From positions 1-39,220 of the forward strand of contig CALFOZ010000080.1 of NCBI GenBank assembly GCA_937919205.1: a stretch of 39,220 nt of DNA, in the 5' to 3' direction. The translations under genes and the position numbers were made by a program. Origin of the DNA: an uncultured Planctomycetia bacterium. GTDB lineage: Bacteria > Planctomycetota > Phycisphaerae > Phycisphaerales > SM1A02. Shown here piece by piece: positions 1-8,054 of this stretch; the first letter of the stretch is position 1, and every line of letters starts with the position of its first letter. Under the pieces are notes generated by a model. The model saw nothing but the letters and a program-made list of their open reading frames with translations, ran no database searches and was not told the origin of the DNA.

Positions 1-282
1 AATTTCTGTCAGAATTGCCGCAAGTTCCTCCACTTTTTCGGCGTTGGGCAAGTCCTTGAATTTGCCCCCTGAGTTGCCCCAAGGATTTTTCACCGTCTCA
101 GTTTGCGCTGTTCCGGTGGGCGTTTGAATTGCCGAGGGCGAAGCCGCGGCGAGAGTCGCGCGCGCGGATAATGCAAGCGCCAACACGCCAACCGCGGCGG
201 AAGTTGCCGCGAAAGTAAACGCCAACGCAACGCGCGCGCCGCCCAACATTTTCGTAAGGCGTGGCGATGTAGCACTCATCAT
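1..282 (-). CDS. Partial membrane-anchored hypothetical protein (N-terminal 94 residues, runs off the left edge)
   Basis: The frame is open from an ATG at 282-280 to the window edge and is missing from the ORF track only because it has no stop here. It begins MMSATSPRLTKMLGG and continues with a hydrophobic stretch at about residues 16-45 (VALAFTFAATSAAVGVLALAL). This looks like a signal anchor or signal peptide. A polar segment follows (TVKNPWGNSGGKFKDLPNAEKVEEL). The start overlaps the stop of the upstream kinase gene as TGATG, so translational coupling is likely. I do not recognise the family, and the visible part gives no catalytic motif. The product is probably an envelope protein. Confidence 0.6.
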   Translation of the reverse strand, partial: MMSATSPRLTKMLGGARVALAFTFAATSAAVGVLALALSARATLAAASPSAIQTPTGTAQTETVKNPWGNSGGKFKDLPNAEKVEELAAILTEI

Positions 283-1196
283 CAACCCACTTTTGCGGCT
301 TTTCGGAATTGCTCCATGCGCGCGTTAATTTGATTTCTGTCCAACTTGGCAAGCCGATCAAGACCAAAGGCCTCAATAGTGAAACTTGCCATGACGGTTC
401 CCCACGACAAACCCTCTTGCACAACTTCAAGATCGCCACTGCCAGTCGCCGCGATGTGCGCCATCATGCCGCCGGCGAAACTATCGCCCGCGCCAGTGGG
501 ATCAATCACATGCTTGGCGTCGGCGGGAAACGCGGGCAACACCGCGACGCCATCGCGGTGCACCAACACGGCGCCATGCTCGCCCTTTTTCACAACCACA
601 AATTGCGGACCCATGTCAAGAATTGCCTTGCCCGCGGTGACAGCGTTGCGGTGATCGGTCAATTGCGCGGCCTCTTGATCATTCAGCACCACGCCGTCCA
701 CTTGCTGTAAAAGCAGTAGTAATTCAGGGCGCGCGATGTTGATCCACAAATCCATGGTGTCGCACACGGCCAATTCGCGGTGTGGAAATTGCGAAAGCAA
801 ATCGATTTGAACCGCGGGATGCGTGTTGCCCAAGAAAACAAATTTTGAATCTTGATACTCCATTGGAACTTTTGGCGGCGCCTCTTCAAGCACGCCAAGT
901 TCGGTGAAAAGTGTCTCGCGCTGATTCATGTTGTCCAAGTAGCGCCCGCCCCATGCAAATGTTTTGCTGGCGGCGCGCTTCTGCAAACCTTTGGTGCAAA
1001 TGTTTGGAAATCCGCGCAATACTTTTTCGTGATGCGCGGGCCAATCGCCACCCACCACGCCGACAAGACGAACTGGCGAAAGAAAACTTGCGGCGGCGGC
1101 AAAATAACTGCACGAACCACCAAGCACTTTTTCGGCACTGCCGATTGGTGTGTGGAGCGTGTCAATTCCGATGGTTCCGGTGACAATAAGGGACAT
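282..1196 (-). CDS. PfkB-family carbohydrate/nucleoside kinase
   Basis: The 304-residue protein belongs to the PfkB/ribokinase superfamily, cytosolic kinases that phosphorylate a sugar or nucleoside hydroxyl with ATP. The N-terminal strand MSLIVTGTIGIDTL and the small-residue motif GGSCSYFAAAASFL form the substrate side. The signature DPTGAGDSFAGG at about residues 232-243 holds the anion hole and the catalytic Asp. The track ORF starts 25 residues earlier at 1271. I chose ATG 1196 because family proteins begin at the first beta strand and a TACACT -10-like hexamer lies nine bases upstream. The substrate cannot be read from sequence. The gene overlaps the partial gene downstream by one base. 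Confidence in the family is high, in the substrate nil. Confidence 0.88.
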   Translation of the reverse strand: MSLIVTGTIGIDTLHTPIGSAEKVLGGSCSYFAAAASFLSPVRLVGVVGGDWPAHHEKVLRGFPNICTKGLQKRAASKTFAWGGRYLDNMNQRETLFTELGVLEEAPPKVPMEYQDSKFVFLGNTHPAVQIDLLSQFPHRELAVCDTMDLWINIARPELLLLLQQVDGVVLNDQEAAQLTDHRNAVTAGKAILDMGPQFVVVKKGEHGAVLVHRDGVAVLPAFPADAKHVIDPTGAGDSFAGGMMAHIAATGSGDLEVVQEGLSWGTVMASFTIEAFGLDRLAKLDRNQINARMEQFRKAAKVG

Positions 1197-1205
1197 AGTG
1201 AGGCG

Positions 1206-1211
1206 AGTGTA
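1206..1211 (-). promoter_or_regulatory. -10-like hexamer TACACT of the PfkB kinase gene
   Basis: On the minus strand the sequence reads CGCTACACT, then nine bases, then ATG. The first transcribed base would fall only about three bases before the start codon. The CGC in front of the hexamer is shared with several other promoters in the window. Confidence 0.5.
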
Positions 1212-1317
1212 GCGGCGGCGCAAATAGTATTGGGAGTTGCGTGCGAAGAAAGTTGCCGCAAACAAAAGCAAATACTTTCGGACCGCGCGGATTGTGTCGG
1301 CGCAACAGTGGCGCTGT

Positions 1318-2223
1318 TTAATCTTGCATGGACGAAGGCTGGGGTTTCACCAAGCCTTTAGACCAACCCAAACCAATCGCCACGCCAAGCAAAGAACCCG
1401 CGGCAATGTCCATGGGCATGGGCACACGAATGGGCGAAAGCGTGCCGTTGACAAACGCAATATCAGGTGAAACTGCGGCGCCAGTGAAAGCCAAAACCAG
1501 TTGCGCCACGCCAATCACAAGCGCGGGCATGGCGAACAACAGTATTGGTTGCGCGCGCGGGGCGATCATTCGACCAATCACGGCGGTGATCACGCCTGCG
1601 ATGGCGCACGCGCCAATCGCCTGCCCTTTGCTGGCGCCGACCATGGTGAAAAGAAGAATAGGAATTGCGGCAAGACCCGCCAACAGCGACAGCATGGCGC
1701 GCTTGTGAAAAATTTCGCCAGCGAATGTTCCATCGCGATCATGCGCTGGCACGTCAACAAGAGCGCCGCCCACTCGGAATGTGATCATGGCCGCGAGCAT
1801 TATGAACACGCCCCACACAATTGTTTCGGCGGCGGCAAGTTTCATGTTTGCGCCAAGAAAAACAAAGTCGCTGATGGTGCCGGTTTGCATGGCGTATGCG
1901 GCGAAGGCGCAACCCAACGCAAAGAGCGACACGACCGCGTTGATAGGTTTGGCCAGCGTAAGCGTGATCAATAGCGCGATGATCATGGCCACAAGAACCG
2001 CGGCGATTGCCAGCATGGGTTGCGTTGCCACCAACAGCGCGGGCGAGGCGGCGCCGCGCGGCGACACGCAAAATCGCGAGGCGAACACGCCTACAAGCGC
2101 CACGATGATGATGACAATGCAGAGCACCACTGTGCGGAGAACGCTGGATTCGGCGGCGGGCGCGGTGATTTGTGGCGCGGTTGAATGATTGGTTTCAGAG
2201 GCTTCTTGCATTGATGGGTCCAT
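1318..2223 (-). CDS. Multi-pass integral membrane protein of unknown function
   Basis: The 301-residue protein has a polar N-terminal tail of about 27 residues followed by some seven or eight hydrophobic segments. They begin with VVLCIVIIIVALVGVFA (about 30-48) and include MLAIAAVLVAMIIALLITLTLA, MLSLLAGLAAIPILLFTMVGA and PILLFAMPALVIGVAQLVLAF. Short loops carry GGALVDVPAHDRDGT and a C-terminal GWSKGLVKP. I see no transporter signature or catalytic motif. The gene is divergent from hutH, and its stop lies 121 bases upstream of the kinase start. A TACACT hexamer sits 14 bases before the ATG, which would leave a leader of about seven bases. The function is not assigned. Confidence 0.75.
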   Translation of the reverse strand: MDPSMQEASETNHSTAPQITAPAAESSVLRTVVLCIVIIIVALVGVFASRFCVSPRGAASPALLVATQPMLAIAAVLVAMIIALLITLTLAKPINAVVSLFALGCAFAAYAMQTGTISDFVFLGANMKLAAAETIVWGVFIMLAAMITFRVGGALVDVPAHDRDGTFAGEIFHKRAMLSLLAGLAAIPILLFTMVGASKGQAIGACAIAGVITAVIGRMIAPRAQPILLFAMPALVIGVAQLVLAFTGAAVSPDIAFVNGTLSPIRVPMPMDIAAGSLLGVAIGLGWSKGLVKPQPSSMQD

Positions 2224-2237
2224 TGCGTGCAGAACAA

Positions 2238-2243
2238 AGTGTA
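2238..2243 (-). promoter_or_regulatory. Possible -10 hexamer TACACT of the membrane-protein gene
   Basis: The minus strand reads CATACACT with 14 bases to the ATG at 2223. The spacing is longer than in the leaderless-type promoters elsewhere, so the assignment is weaker. Confidence 0.35.
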
Positions 2244-2346
2244 TGGTTTTGCTGTCTTTGTGCGTTCACTGCTTGCGTATTCTAATTGCGGTTTTCGCAA
2301 GCGCATCATGCAAGCGGATGTCCGTGGCGGCAACTCGGGAACCCGC

Positions 2347-2352
2347 TATCTT
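2347..2352 (+). promoter_or_regulatory. -10-like hexamer TATCTT, leaderless-type start of hutH
   Basis: The sequence CGCTATCTTTTGCGCATG places TATCTT six bases before the ATG at 2359, so transcription would begin at or next to the A of ATG. No convincing -35 hexamer is visible at 16-18 bases. The same block, with one substitution, precedes the MFS gene at 3922. Confidence 0.6.
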
Positions 2353-2358
2353 TTGCGC

Positions 2359-3867
2359 ATGCCACACACGCAACCCATCCAACTCAACGGCGAGCCGCTC
2401 ACCATACGCATGGTTCACCAAGTGGCGCGCCTTGGCCGCGTCGCACAGATTGGCGCAACTGGCCGCGCGAATCTTTTGCGCGCGCGCGAAGCCGTGAATA
2501 AAGTCGCCGCCGGCAACACCGCCGTGTACGGAATTAACACGGGCTTTGGTTCGCTGGCTCACGTGCGCGTGCCCACGGATCAACTGCGCCAACTGCAACA
2601 CAATATTGTTCGCTCGCACGCGGCTGGCGTGGGCAAGCCGCTTCCAACCGATGTTGTACGCGGCATGCTGTTTATTCTTGCGGCAAGTTTGTGCCGCGGC
2701 CACAGCGGCGTGCGCGTGGAAGTGGTCGAGCGCATTCTGCACATGCTGGCGCACGACATCACGCCGGTTGTTCCAGAAATTGGCAGTGTTGGCGCCAGCG
2801 GTGATTTGGCGCCGCTTGCGCACGCCATGCTTTCACTACTTGGCGAAGGCGATGTGATTGTTGCGGGCAAAACAATCAGCGCCAACGCCGCGTTGAAAGC
2901 CGCCAACTTGCAACCGCTTCAACTTGAAGCCAAGGAAGGACTCGCGCTTCTCAACGGCACGCACCTTATGGCCTCGCGCGCCGCGCTTGCATTTGAGGAG
3001 ATCGACACACTGCGTGGCGCCACCATCAACGCCGCCGCCATGAGCATGGACGCGTGCCTGGCCAGCCACTCTCCGCTTGATGAGCGCATTCATATTGCGC
3101 GCAATCAGCCTGGGCAAATTACTGTGGCCGCCGCCTTGCGCGGACTTCTTGCGGGCTCCAATATTCCAGCCTCGCACAAGGACAATGATCCGCGCGTGCA
3201 AGATCCATACGGCCTTCGCTGTGCGGCGCAAGTGATTGGCGCGGCGTTTGATCAACTGGACAGTGCGCGGCTTGTTGTGGAGCGCGAGCTTGGCGCCGTG
3301 ACCGACAATCCGCTTGTTTTTGTTGATGATTCCGGAGCTTTCGAAATTGTGAGCGGCGGAAATTTTCACGGCATGCCACTGGCGCTTGCAATGGATCAAG
3401 CCAAGATCGCGCTTTGCCACATTGCGGGCATTAGTGAGCGCAGAACATTCTGGGTGCTGTCTGGACACGACACAGTGAATCGCGTACAGCCGCACCTTGC
3501 AACAAGTCCCGGTCTTGAAAGTGGCCTGATGATTACGCAGTACACCGCCGCCGCGTGTTGCAACGAGTTGCAAAGTTTGGCGCACCCTGCGAGTGTTGGA
3601 AATGTTTCCACCTGCGGCGGTATAGAGGATTACAACTCGTTTGGCCCCACCAGCGCAACGCAACTTGCGCGCTCGGTGGAATTATGCCGCAGTGTGATCG
3701 CCATTGAGTTGTATGTGATGACGCAAGCGCTTGAGGCACAGCGGCCGCTTCGCTCGGGCGCTGGCGTTGAAGCCATGCACGCGTTGGTGCGCTCGCACGT
3801 GAAGCCGTTGTCTGGCGATCGCAGTCCCGCGCCAGATCTTGCGGCGATTATTAAGTTGATCGATTGA
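2359..3867 (+). CDS. hutH: Histidine ammonia-lyase
   Basis: HutH deaminates L-histidine to trans-urocanate and ammonia in the cytosol, the first step of histidine degradation. The 502-residue protein is the usual family length. It shows YGINTGFG (residues 57-64, catalytic Tyr region) and VGASGDLAPLAHA with A146-S147-G148, the triad that cyclises into the MIO electrophile. NHAL-type features NGTHLM, TDNPLVF and SGGNFHG follow. The track ORF starts at 2227, adding 44 residues that do not resemble HutH. I chose ATG 2359 because MPHTQPIQLNGEPLT matches the family start and a TATCTT hexamer sits six bases before it. It is followed by a transporter and hutU in the same direction. Phenylalanine/tyrosine lyase relatives share the MIO fold, but the adjacent hutU supports histidine. 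Confidence 0.95.
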   Translation: MPHTQPIQLNGEPLTIRMVHQVARLGRVAQIGATGRANLLRAREAVNKVAAGNTAVYGINTGFGSLAHVRVPTDQLRQLQHNIVRSHAAGVGKPLPTDVVRGMLFILAASLCRGHSGVRVEVVERILHMLAHDITPVVPEIGSVGASGDLAPLAHAMLSLLGEGDVIVAGKTISANAALKAANLQPLQLEAKEGLALLNGTHLMASRAALAFEEIDTLRGATINAAAMSMDACLASHSPLDERIHIARNQPGQITVAAALRGLLAGSNIPASHKDNDPRVQDPYGLRCAAQVIGAAFDQLDSARLVVERELGAVTDNPLVFVDDSGAFEIVSGGNFHGMPLALAMDQAKIALCHIAGISERRTFWVLSGHDTVNRVQPHLATSPGLESGLMITQYTAAACCNELQSLAHPASVGNVSTCGGIEDYNSFGPTSATQLARSVELCRSVIAIELYVMTQALEAQRPLRSGAGVEAMHALVRSHVKPLSGDRSPAPDLAAIIKLID

Positions 3868-3909
3868 TGCGGCGCGAACAATATCTCGAACAAGGTTGGT
3901 GAATGCCGC

Positions 3910-3915
3910 TATCTT
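3910..3915 (+). promoter_or_regulatory. -10-like hexamer TATCTT, leaderless-type start of the MFS transporter
   Basis: CGCTATCTTTGGCGCATG differs at one position from the block upstream of hutH. TATCTT ends six bases before the ATG at 3922. The near identity suggests that the two genes are read by the same holoenzyme in the same way. Confidence 0.6.
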
Positions 3916-3921
3916 TGGCGC

Positions 3922-5295
3922 ATGAATGGCGTTGGCGTGAATAGCGAAATGAGAGGCATAAACCGCGCAAACACAACTGGCAACCCCTCCGCCAACTCAA
4001 CAAAAAAGATCTGGACCGTCATTGGCGCCTCCAGCGCGGGCACGCTGATTGAGTGGTACGACTTTTATATTTTTGGAAGCCTGGCCACCATCATCGCCAA
4101 AAATTTCTTTCCGCAGACCGACCCCACCGCCGCGCTGTTGTTCACGCTGGCCACATTTGCTACCGGATTTGTGGTGCGACCTTTTGGCGCGATCGTGTTT
4201 GGCCGCATCGGTGATTTGGTGGGTCGCAAACATGCATTCTTAGTCACGCTGTTAATCATGGGCTTCAGCACCACGCTGATTGGCGCGCTTCCAACCTATG
4301 ACCAAGTTGGAGTAGTGGCACCTATTTTGCTTTTAGCACTGCGGCTTTTGCAAGGTCTTGCTCTTGGCGGCGAATATGGCGGCGCGGCGACCTATGTGGC
4401 CGAGCACGCGCCAACTCATCGACGCGGTTTCTACACATCATTTATTCAGACCACTGCAACGCTTGGATTGTTTGCGTCGCTAGGAGTGATTCTGTTGTGC
4501 CGTTTGCAATTAGGCGACTCCACTTTCACGGCATGGGGTTGGCGCATTCCATTTCTATTGTCGCTGGCGTTGGTGGCGTTCTCTTATTTCGTGCGCAGAA
4601 AATTGCACGAGTCACCGGTGTTTGTGGAATTAAAAAACTCTGGAAAGGCTTCAAAACAACCGCTTCGAGATAGTTTTTGCAACCGCGAAAACCTAAAGTT
4701 GGTGTTGATCGCGCTATTCGCGGCCACCATGGGCCAAGGTGTGGTCTGGTACACGGGCCAGTTCTACGCGCTGTACTACATGCAGACCGTTCTGAAAATT
4801 GATTTTGTGCTGGCCAACAAAATCATGGCCGTGGCACTGCTTATGGCCACTCCATTCTTTGTGGTGTTCGGCGCGCTCAGCGACCGCGTTGGTCGCAAGC
4901 CACTCATGATGCTTGGATGTTTTCTAGCGCTGATTTTTTGGATTCCAATTTATAAAGCCATGACTGTGGCCGCCACGCAAGAGGGCGGACCAGATGCGAC
5001 AACATTAACGCTATTGATATTTGCGCAAGTGTTTTTTGTAACGCTGGTGTATGGACCCATCGCCGCGTTCTTGGTTGAAATGTTTCCCACGCGCATCCGC
5101 TACACATCTATGTCACTGCCCTATCACATTGGCAATGGCGTGTTCGGTGGATTGGTGCCGCTCATTGGAACGTGGGCGGTGGCAACTTTCAACAACACAC
5201 TCGCGGGCTTGTATTACCCAATGGCCATCACCGCTATCACCTTGGTGTTGGGATTGTTCCTACTGCGTGACCGACACCGCGAAGCGTTGAGTTAA
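3922..5295 (+). CDS. MFS transporter, metabolite:H+ symporter (MHS) type
   Basis: The 457-residue protein has the twelve-helix length of the Major Facilitator Superfamily. Its opening SSAGTLIEWYDFYIFG, the loop 2-3 motif GRIGDLVGRKHA, LALGGEYGGAATYVAEHAP and the second-half loop GALSDRVGRKP are typical of the MHS branch (ProP, KgtP, ShiA relatives). These proton symporters sit in the inner membrane and import organic acids, betaines or amino acids. The gene lies between hutH and hutU and has a promoter block almost identical to that of hutH. I infer uptake of histidine, urocanate or another hut-pathway compound, but the substrate is not shown by sequence. The first 30 residues are polar and variable. 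Confidence 0.88.
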   Translation: MNGVGVNSEMRGINRANTTGNPSANSTKKIWTVIGASSAGTLIEWYDFYIFGSLATIIAKNFFPQTDPTAALLFTLATFATGFVVRPFGAIVFGRIGDLVGRKHAFLVTLLIMGFSTTLIGALPTYDQVGVVAPILLLALRLLQGLALGGEYGGAATYVAEHAPTHRRGFYTSFIQTTATLGLFASLGVILLCRLQLGDSTFTAWGWRIPFLLSLALVAFSYFVRRKLHESPVFVELKNSGKASKQPLRDSFCNRENLKLVLIALFAATMGQGVVWYTGQFYALYYMQTVLKIDFVLANKIMAVALLMATPFFVVFGALSDRVGRKPLMMLGCFLALIFWIPIYKAMTVAATQEGGPDATTLTLLIFAQVFFVTLVYGPIAAFLVEMFPTRIRYTSMSLPYHIGNGVFGGLVPLIGTWAVATFNNTLAGLYYPMAITAITLVLGLFLLRDRHREALS

Positions 5296-5302
5296 CCTGT
5301 TG

Positions 5303-5322
5303 GGCGAAATGGGGTTTTCGCC
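5303..5322 (+). terminator. Small hairpin after the MFS gene, possible terminator
   Basis: GGCGAAA and TTTCGCC form a 7-bp stem with a 6-base loop, seven bases after the MFS stop. No T-run follows directly (ACAATTT), so it is weak as an intrinsic terminator. It may stabilise the mRNA end. Confidence 0.4.
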
Positions 5323-5384
5323 ACAATTTACGGCAAATGTGACAAATTTGAATACGCAAGAAGAAATCAACCACTCCCCTGCGC

Positions 5385-5390
5385 TAAAGT
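5385..5390 (+). promoter_or_regulatory. -10-like hexamer TAAAGT, leaderless-type start of hutU
   Basis: CGCTAAAGTGCTCGCATG gives CGC, then TAAAGT, then six bases to the ATG at 5397. There is no Shine-Dalgarno sequence upstream. Confidence 0.55.
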
Positions 5391-5396
5391 GCTCGC

Positions 5397-7070
5397 ATGT
5401 CCATGCTGAACAAAGTCGACGCCCCCACCCGCACCATTCGCGCGCCGCGCGGCAATCAACGCGTGTGTAAAAGTTGGGCGGCCGAAGCCGCCATGCGCAT
5501 GTTGATGAACAACCTTGACGCCGAAGTTGCGGAGCGTCCGCAAGATTTGGTTGTGTACGGCGGCCGCGGTCAGGCCGCGCGCAATTGGGAGTGCTATGAC
5601 GCCATCATCGCCTCGCTGAAATCACTGGATGTTGATGAAACGTTGCTGGTGCAAAGCGGCAAGCCTGTTGGAATTGTTCGCACGCAAGTGAACGCGCCGC
5701 GGGTGTTGATTGCAAATTCAAACTTGGTGCCGCACTGGGCCACGCAAGAACATTTTGACGATCTCGCTGGCCGCGGCTTGATGATGTATGGACAAATGAC
5801 CGCGGGCAGTTGGATTTACATTGGCACGCAAGGCATCTTGCAAGGCACGTATGAAACATACGCCGAGTGCGCGCGCCAACATTTTGGCGGCACATTACAA
5901 GGCACGCTGAATGTCACCGCGGGTTGCGGCGGCATGGGCGGCGCGCAACCGCTCGCTATTACCATGAATGAAGGCACCTGCCTGCTTGCGGATATCTGCA
6001 TGGAAAGGCTTGAAAAACGCAAGCATGACCGCTACTTGGACGAGATCTTCACGGACTTGGACAAAGCGATCGACCGCGCCATTGAATTGAAAAAAACAAA
6101 GCAAGCCATAAGCGTTGGCGTGCTTGCCAACGCGGTTGATTTGCTGGCGCGCCTGCACACGCGCAAAATTATTCCAGAGACGCTGACCGATCAGACCAGC
6201 GCGCACGATCCGCTTGAAGGCTATTACCCGCAAGGCATGTCGCGCGTTGAGGCGGACGAACTTCGCAAGAGCGATCCTGTTGAGTATCAGCGCCGCAGTT
6301 GCGCCAGCATGAAAGAGCATGTGCGCTTGATGGTTGGGTTTCAAAATGCCGGCAGTAAAGTTTTTGATTACGGCAATAACATTCGCCAGCGCGCCCTTGA
6401 TGCCGGCTTGACCAACGCGTTCGCATTTCCTGGCTTTGTTCCCGCGTACATTCGTCCGCAATTCTGCACGGGCCGCGGTCCATTCCGTTGGGTGGCGCTC
6501 TCTGGCGATCCCGCCGACATTCGCGCCACCGATGAAGCCGTGTTAAAATTATTTCCGCATGACAAATCGCTGGCGCGTTGGATTCACATGGCGCAAGAGC
6601 GCGTGGCGTTCCAAGGTTTGCCCGCGCGCATTTGTTGGCTGGGTCTGGGCGAGCGCGCCAAGGCCGGGCTTCGCTTTAACGAAATGGTGGCCAATGGGGA
6701 GGTAAAAGCCCCAATTGTGATTGGCCGCGACCATCTTGATTGCGGCAGTGTTGCCAGTCCAAATCGCGAGACAGAAGCCATGCTTGATGGCACCGACGCC
6801 GTGAGCGATTGGCCACTGCTGAACTTTGCGGTGAACATTGCAAGCGGCGCTAGTTGGACAAGTTTCCATCACGGCGGCGGAGTGGGAATTGGTTTCAGCC
6901 AGCACGCGGGCCAAGTTGTTGTTGCCGATGGCACGCCGTTGGCCGCGCAACAACTCGAGCGCGTGCTCACCAACGATCCAATGATGGGCGTGTTCCGCCA
7001 CGCGGACGCGGGCTATGAACTTGCCAAGGAATGCGCCGTGAAACTTGGCGTGCAAATTCCAATGCAGTGA
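5397..7070 (+). CDS. hutU: Urocanate hydratase (urocanase)
   Basis: HutU converts urocanate to 4-imidazolone-5-propionate with a tightly bound NAD+ acting as electrophile, the second step of histidine degradation. The 557-residue length and start region ([16 protein letters not shown]) match the family. [14 protein letters not shown] at about residue 175-187 is the NAD+-binding glycine-rich segment. [35 protein letters not shown] near the C terminus is a strongly conserved urocanase block. The start ATG 5397 is supported by the six-base spacing from TAAAGT. No hutI or hutG lies in the window, so the last steps are encoded elsewhere. The gene converges on the Sua5 gene with only 12 bases between stops. 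Confidence 0.97.
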   Translation: MSMLNKVDAPTRTIRAPRGNQRVCKSWAAEAAMRMLMNNLDAEVAERPQDLVVYGGRGQAARNWECYDAIIASLKSLDVDETLLVQSGKPVGIVRTQVNAPRVLIANSNLVPHWATQEHFDDLAGRGLMMYGQMTAGSWIYIGTQGILQGTYETYAECARQHFGGTLQGTLNVTAGCGGMGGAQPLAITMNEGTCLLADICMERLEKRKHDRYLDEIFTDLDKAIDRAIELKKTKQAISVGVLANAVDLLARLHTRKIIPETLTDQTSAHDPLEGYYPQGMSRVEADELRKSDPVEYQRRSCASMKEHVRLMVGFQNAGSKVFDYGNNIRQRALDAGLTNAFAFPGFVPAYIRPQFCTGRGPFRWVALSGDPADIRATDEAVLKLFPHDKSLARWIHMAQERVAFQGLPARICWLGLGERAKAGLRFNEMVANGEVKAPIVIGRDHLDCGSVASPNRETEAMLDGTDAVSDWPLLNFAVNIASGASWTSFHHGGGVGIGFSQHAGQVVVADGTPLAAQQLERVLTNDPMMGVFRHADAGYELAKECAVKLGVQIPMQ

Positions 7071-7082
7071 TGAAATTACTTT

Positions 7083-8054
7083 TTACACACTGGCCGCGGC
7101 GCGGCGCAATCGATCAAGCACGGCGAACCATAAACCGTCCTGGCCTTGCGGCTCCTCAATGACAATGTGAGTCAGCCCCGAAATTTCCGCCTCGCGCAAC
7201 TTTGAATACAACATGTGCGCGTATGCGGACGCATCGGTTTGCATTTGAATGCCAATGTGCGGCGCCGACACGCGCGCGCTGTCAAGCGTGAGCACCGCGG
7301 CGGGCTCATTCAGCGTGGCCAGAAAAGATTCCAACCGATTGGACGGCACCAACATGGTTGGAATTTTTGGCGCGTAGTGAATCAGCCGCGTGCCTGGACT
7401 CACGCCCTGGCCAATGCCTTGCGCAACTTCCACCGCGCCCAACGCGCGCGCCAGTGACTCCAGCGTGATGGAGCCGGGCCTGCGAATCACAGGCTTTTCA
7501 CCTGTTAAATCAAGCACCGTGCTTTCAATTCCAAAGTTGGCGCGGCCGCCTTCAAGCACCAACAAATCTTCTTGCTCCGGAAAATCCGCCATCACATGCT
7601 CGGTGGTTGTGGGCGAAATATGTCCCGAACGATTCGCACTTGGCGCGCTGATGGGTCCATCAACGGCGTACAACAACGCGCGCGCAACGGGATGCATGGG
7701 CGAACGCACGGCGATGGTTTGCAAACCCGCGGTGGCCTCGTCGGGCACGTCAATGGCCTTGTTTAAAATCATGGTGAGCGGACCGGGCCAAAATTTTGCG
7801 GCCAGTCTGCTGCAGCGCAAGTCCCAACCAGACACAAGCGTGCGCGCCTCCACGGCGTCAAGCACGTGCGCGATCAACGGATTGTCGGACGGCCGCCCCT
7901 TGATTTCATAAATCAATTTCAAACCGTCAACAGCGAAAGTGCTGGCGCCAAGTCCGTATACGGTCTCGGTTGGGAACGCCACAACGCCGCCCGCTTCAAT
8001 GCGCGCCGCGGCCTCTTCAATTCCCGCGTGATTACTTTGCAATAGTCGTGGCAT
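7083..8054 (-). CDS. L-threonylcarbamoyladenylate synthase, Sua5 type
   Basis: The Sua5/YrdC/TsaC enzyme makes threonylcarbamoyl-AMP from Thr, bicarbonate and ATP, the first step of t6A37 tRNA modification. The 323-residue form is the long, two-domain Sua5 type. The YrdC domain spans about residues 10-210, with AFPTETVYGLGAST, KGRPSDNPLIAHV, FWPGPLTMIL, SAPSANRSGHISPTT and IESTVLDL. The linker SPGTRLIHYAPKIP is the Sua5 hallmark and closes over the active site. A smaller C-terminal Sua5 domain follows. I start at MPRLLQS (8054) rather than the track start 8090, because the family begins there. The start lies 23 bases inside the end of the TolC-like gene, so the two are probably co-transcribed. 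Confidence 0.93.
   Translation of the reverse strand: MPRLLQSNHAGIEEAAARIEAGGVVAFPTETVYGLGASTFAVDGLKLIYEIKGRPSDNPLIAHVLDAVEARTLVSGWDLRCSRLAAKFWPGPLTMILNKAIDVPDEATAGLQTIAVRSPMHPVARALLYAVDGPISAPSANRSGHISPTTTEHVMADFPEQEDLLVLEGGRANFGIESTVLDLTGEKPVIRRPGSITLESLARALGAVEVAQGIGQGVSPGTRLIHYAPKIPTMLVPSNRLESFLATLNEPAAVLTLDSARVSAPHIGIQMQTDASAYAHMLYSKLREAEISGLTHIVIEEPQGQDGLWFAVLDRLRRAAASV

Noticed and set aside
2836-3663. 275-residue minus-strand ORF opposite hutH
   Set aside because: It is a shadow of hutH; its composition is rich in Arg, His and Cys as expected of an antisense frame.
4904-5107. Small minus-strand ORFs inside the MFS gene
   Set aside because: They are shadows without start signals; the plus strand is a clear MFS transporter.
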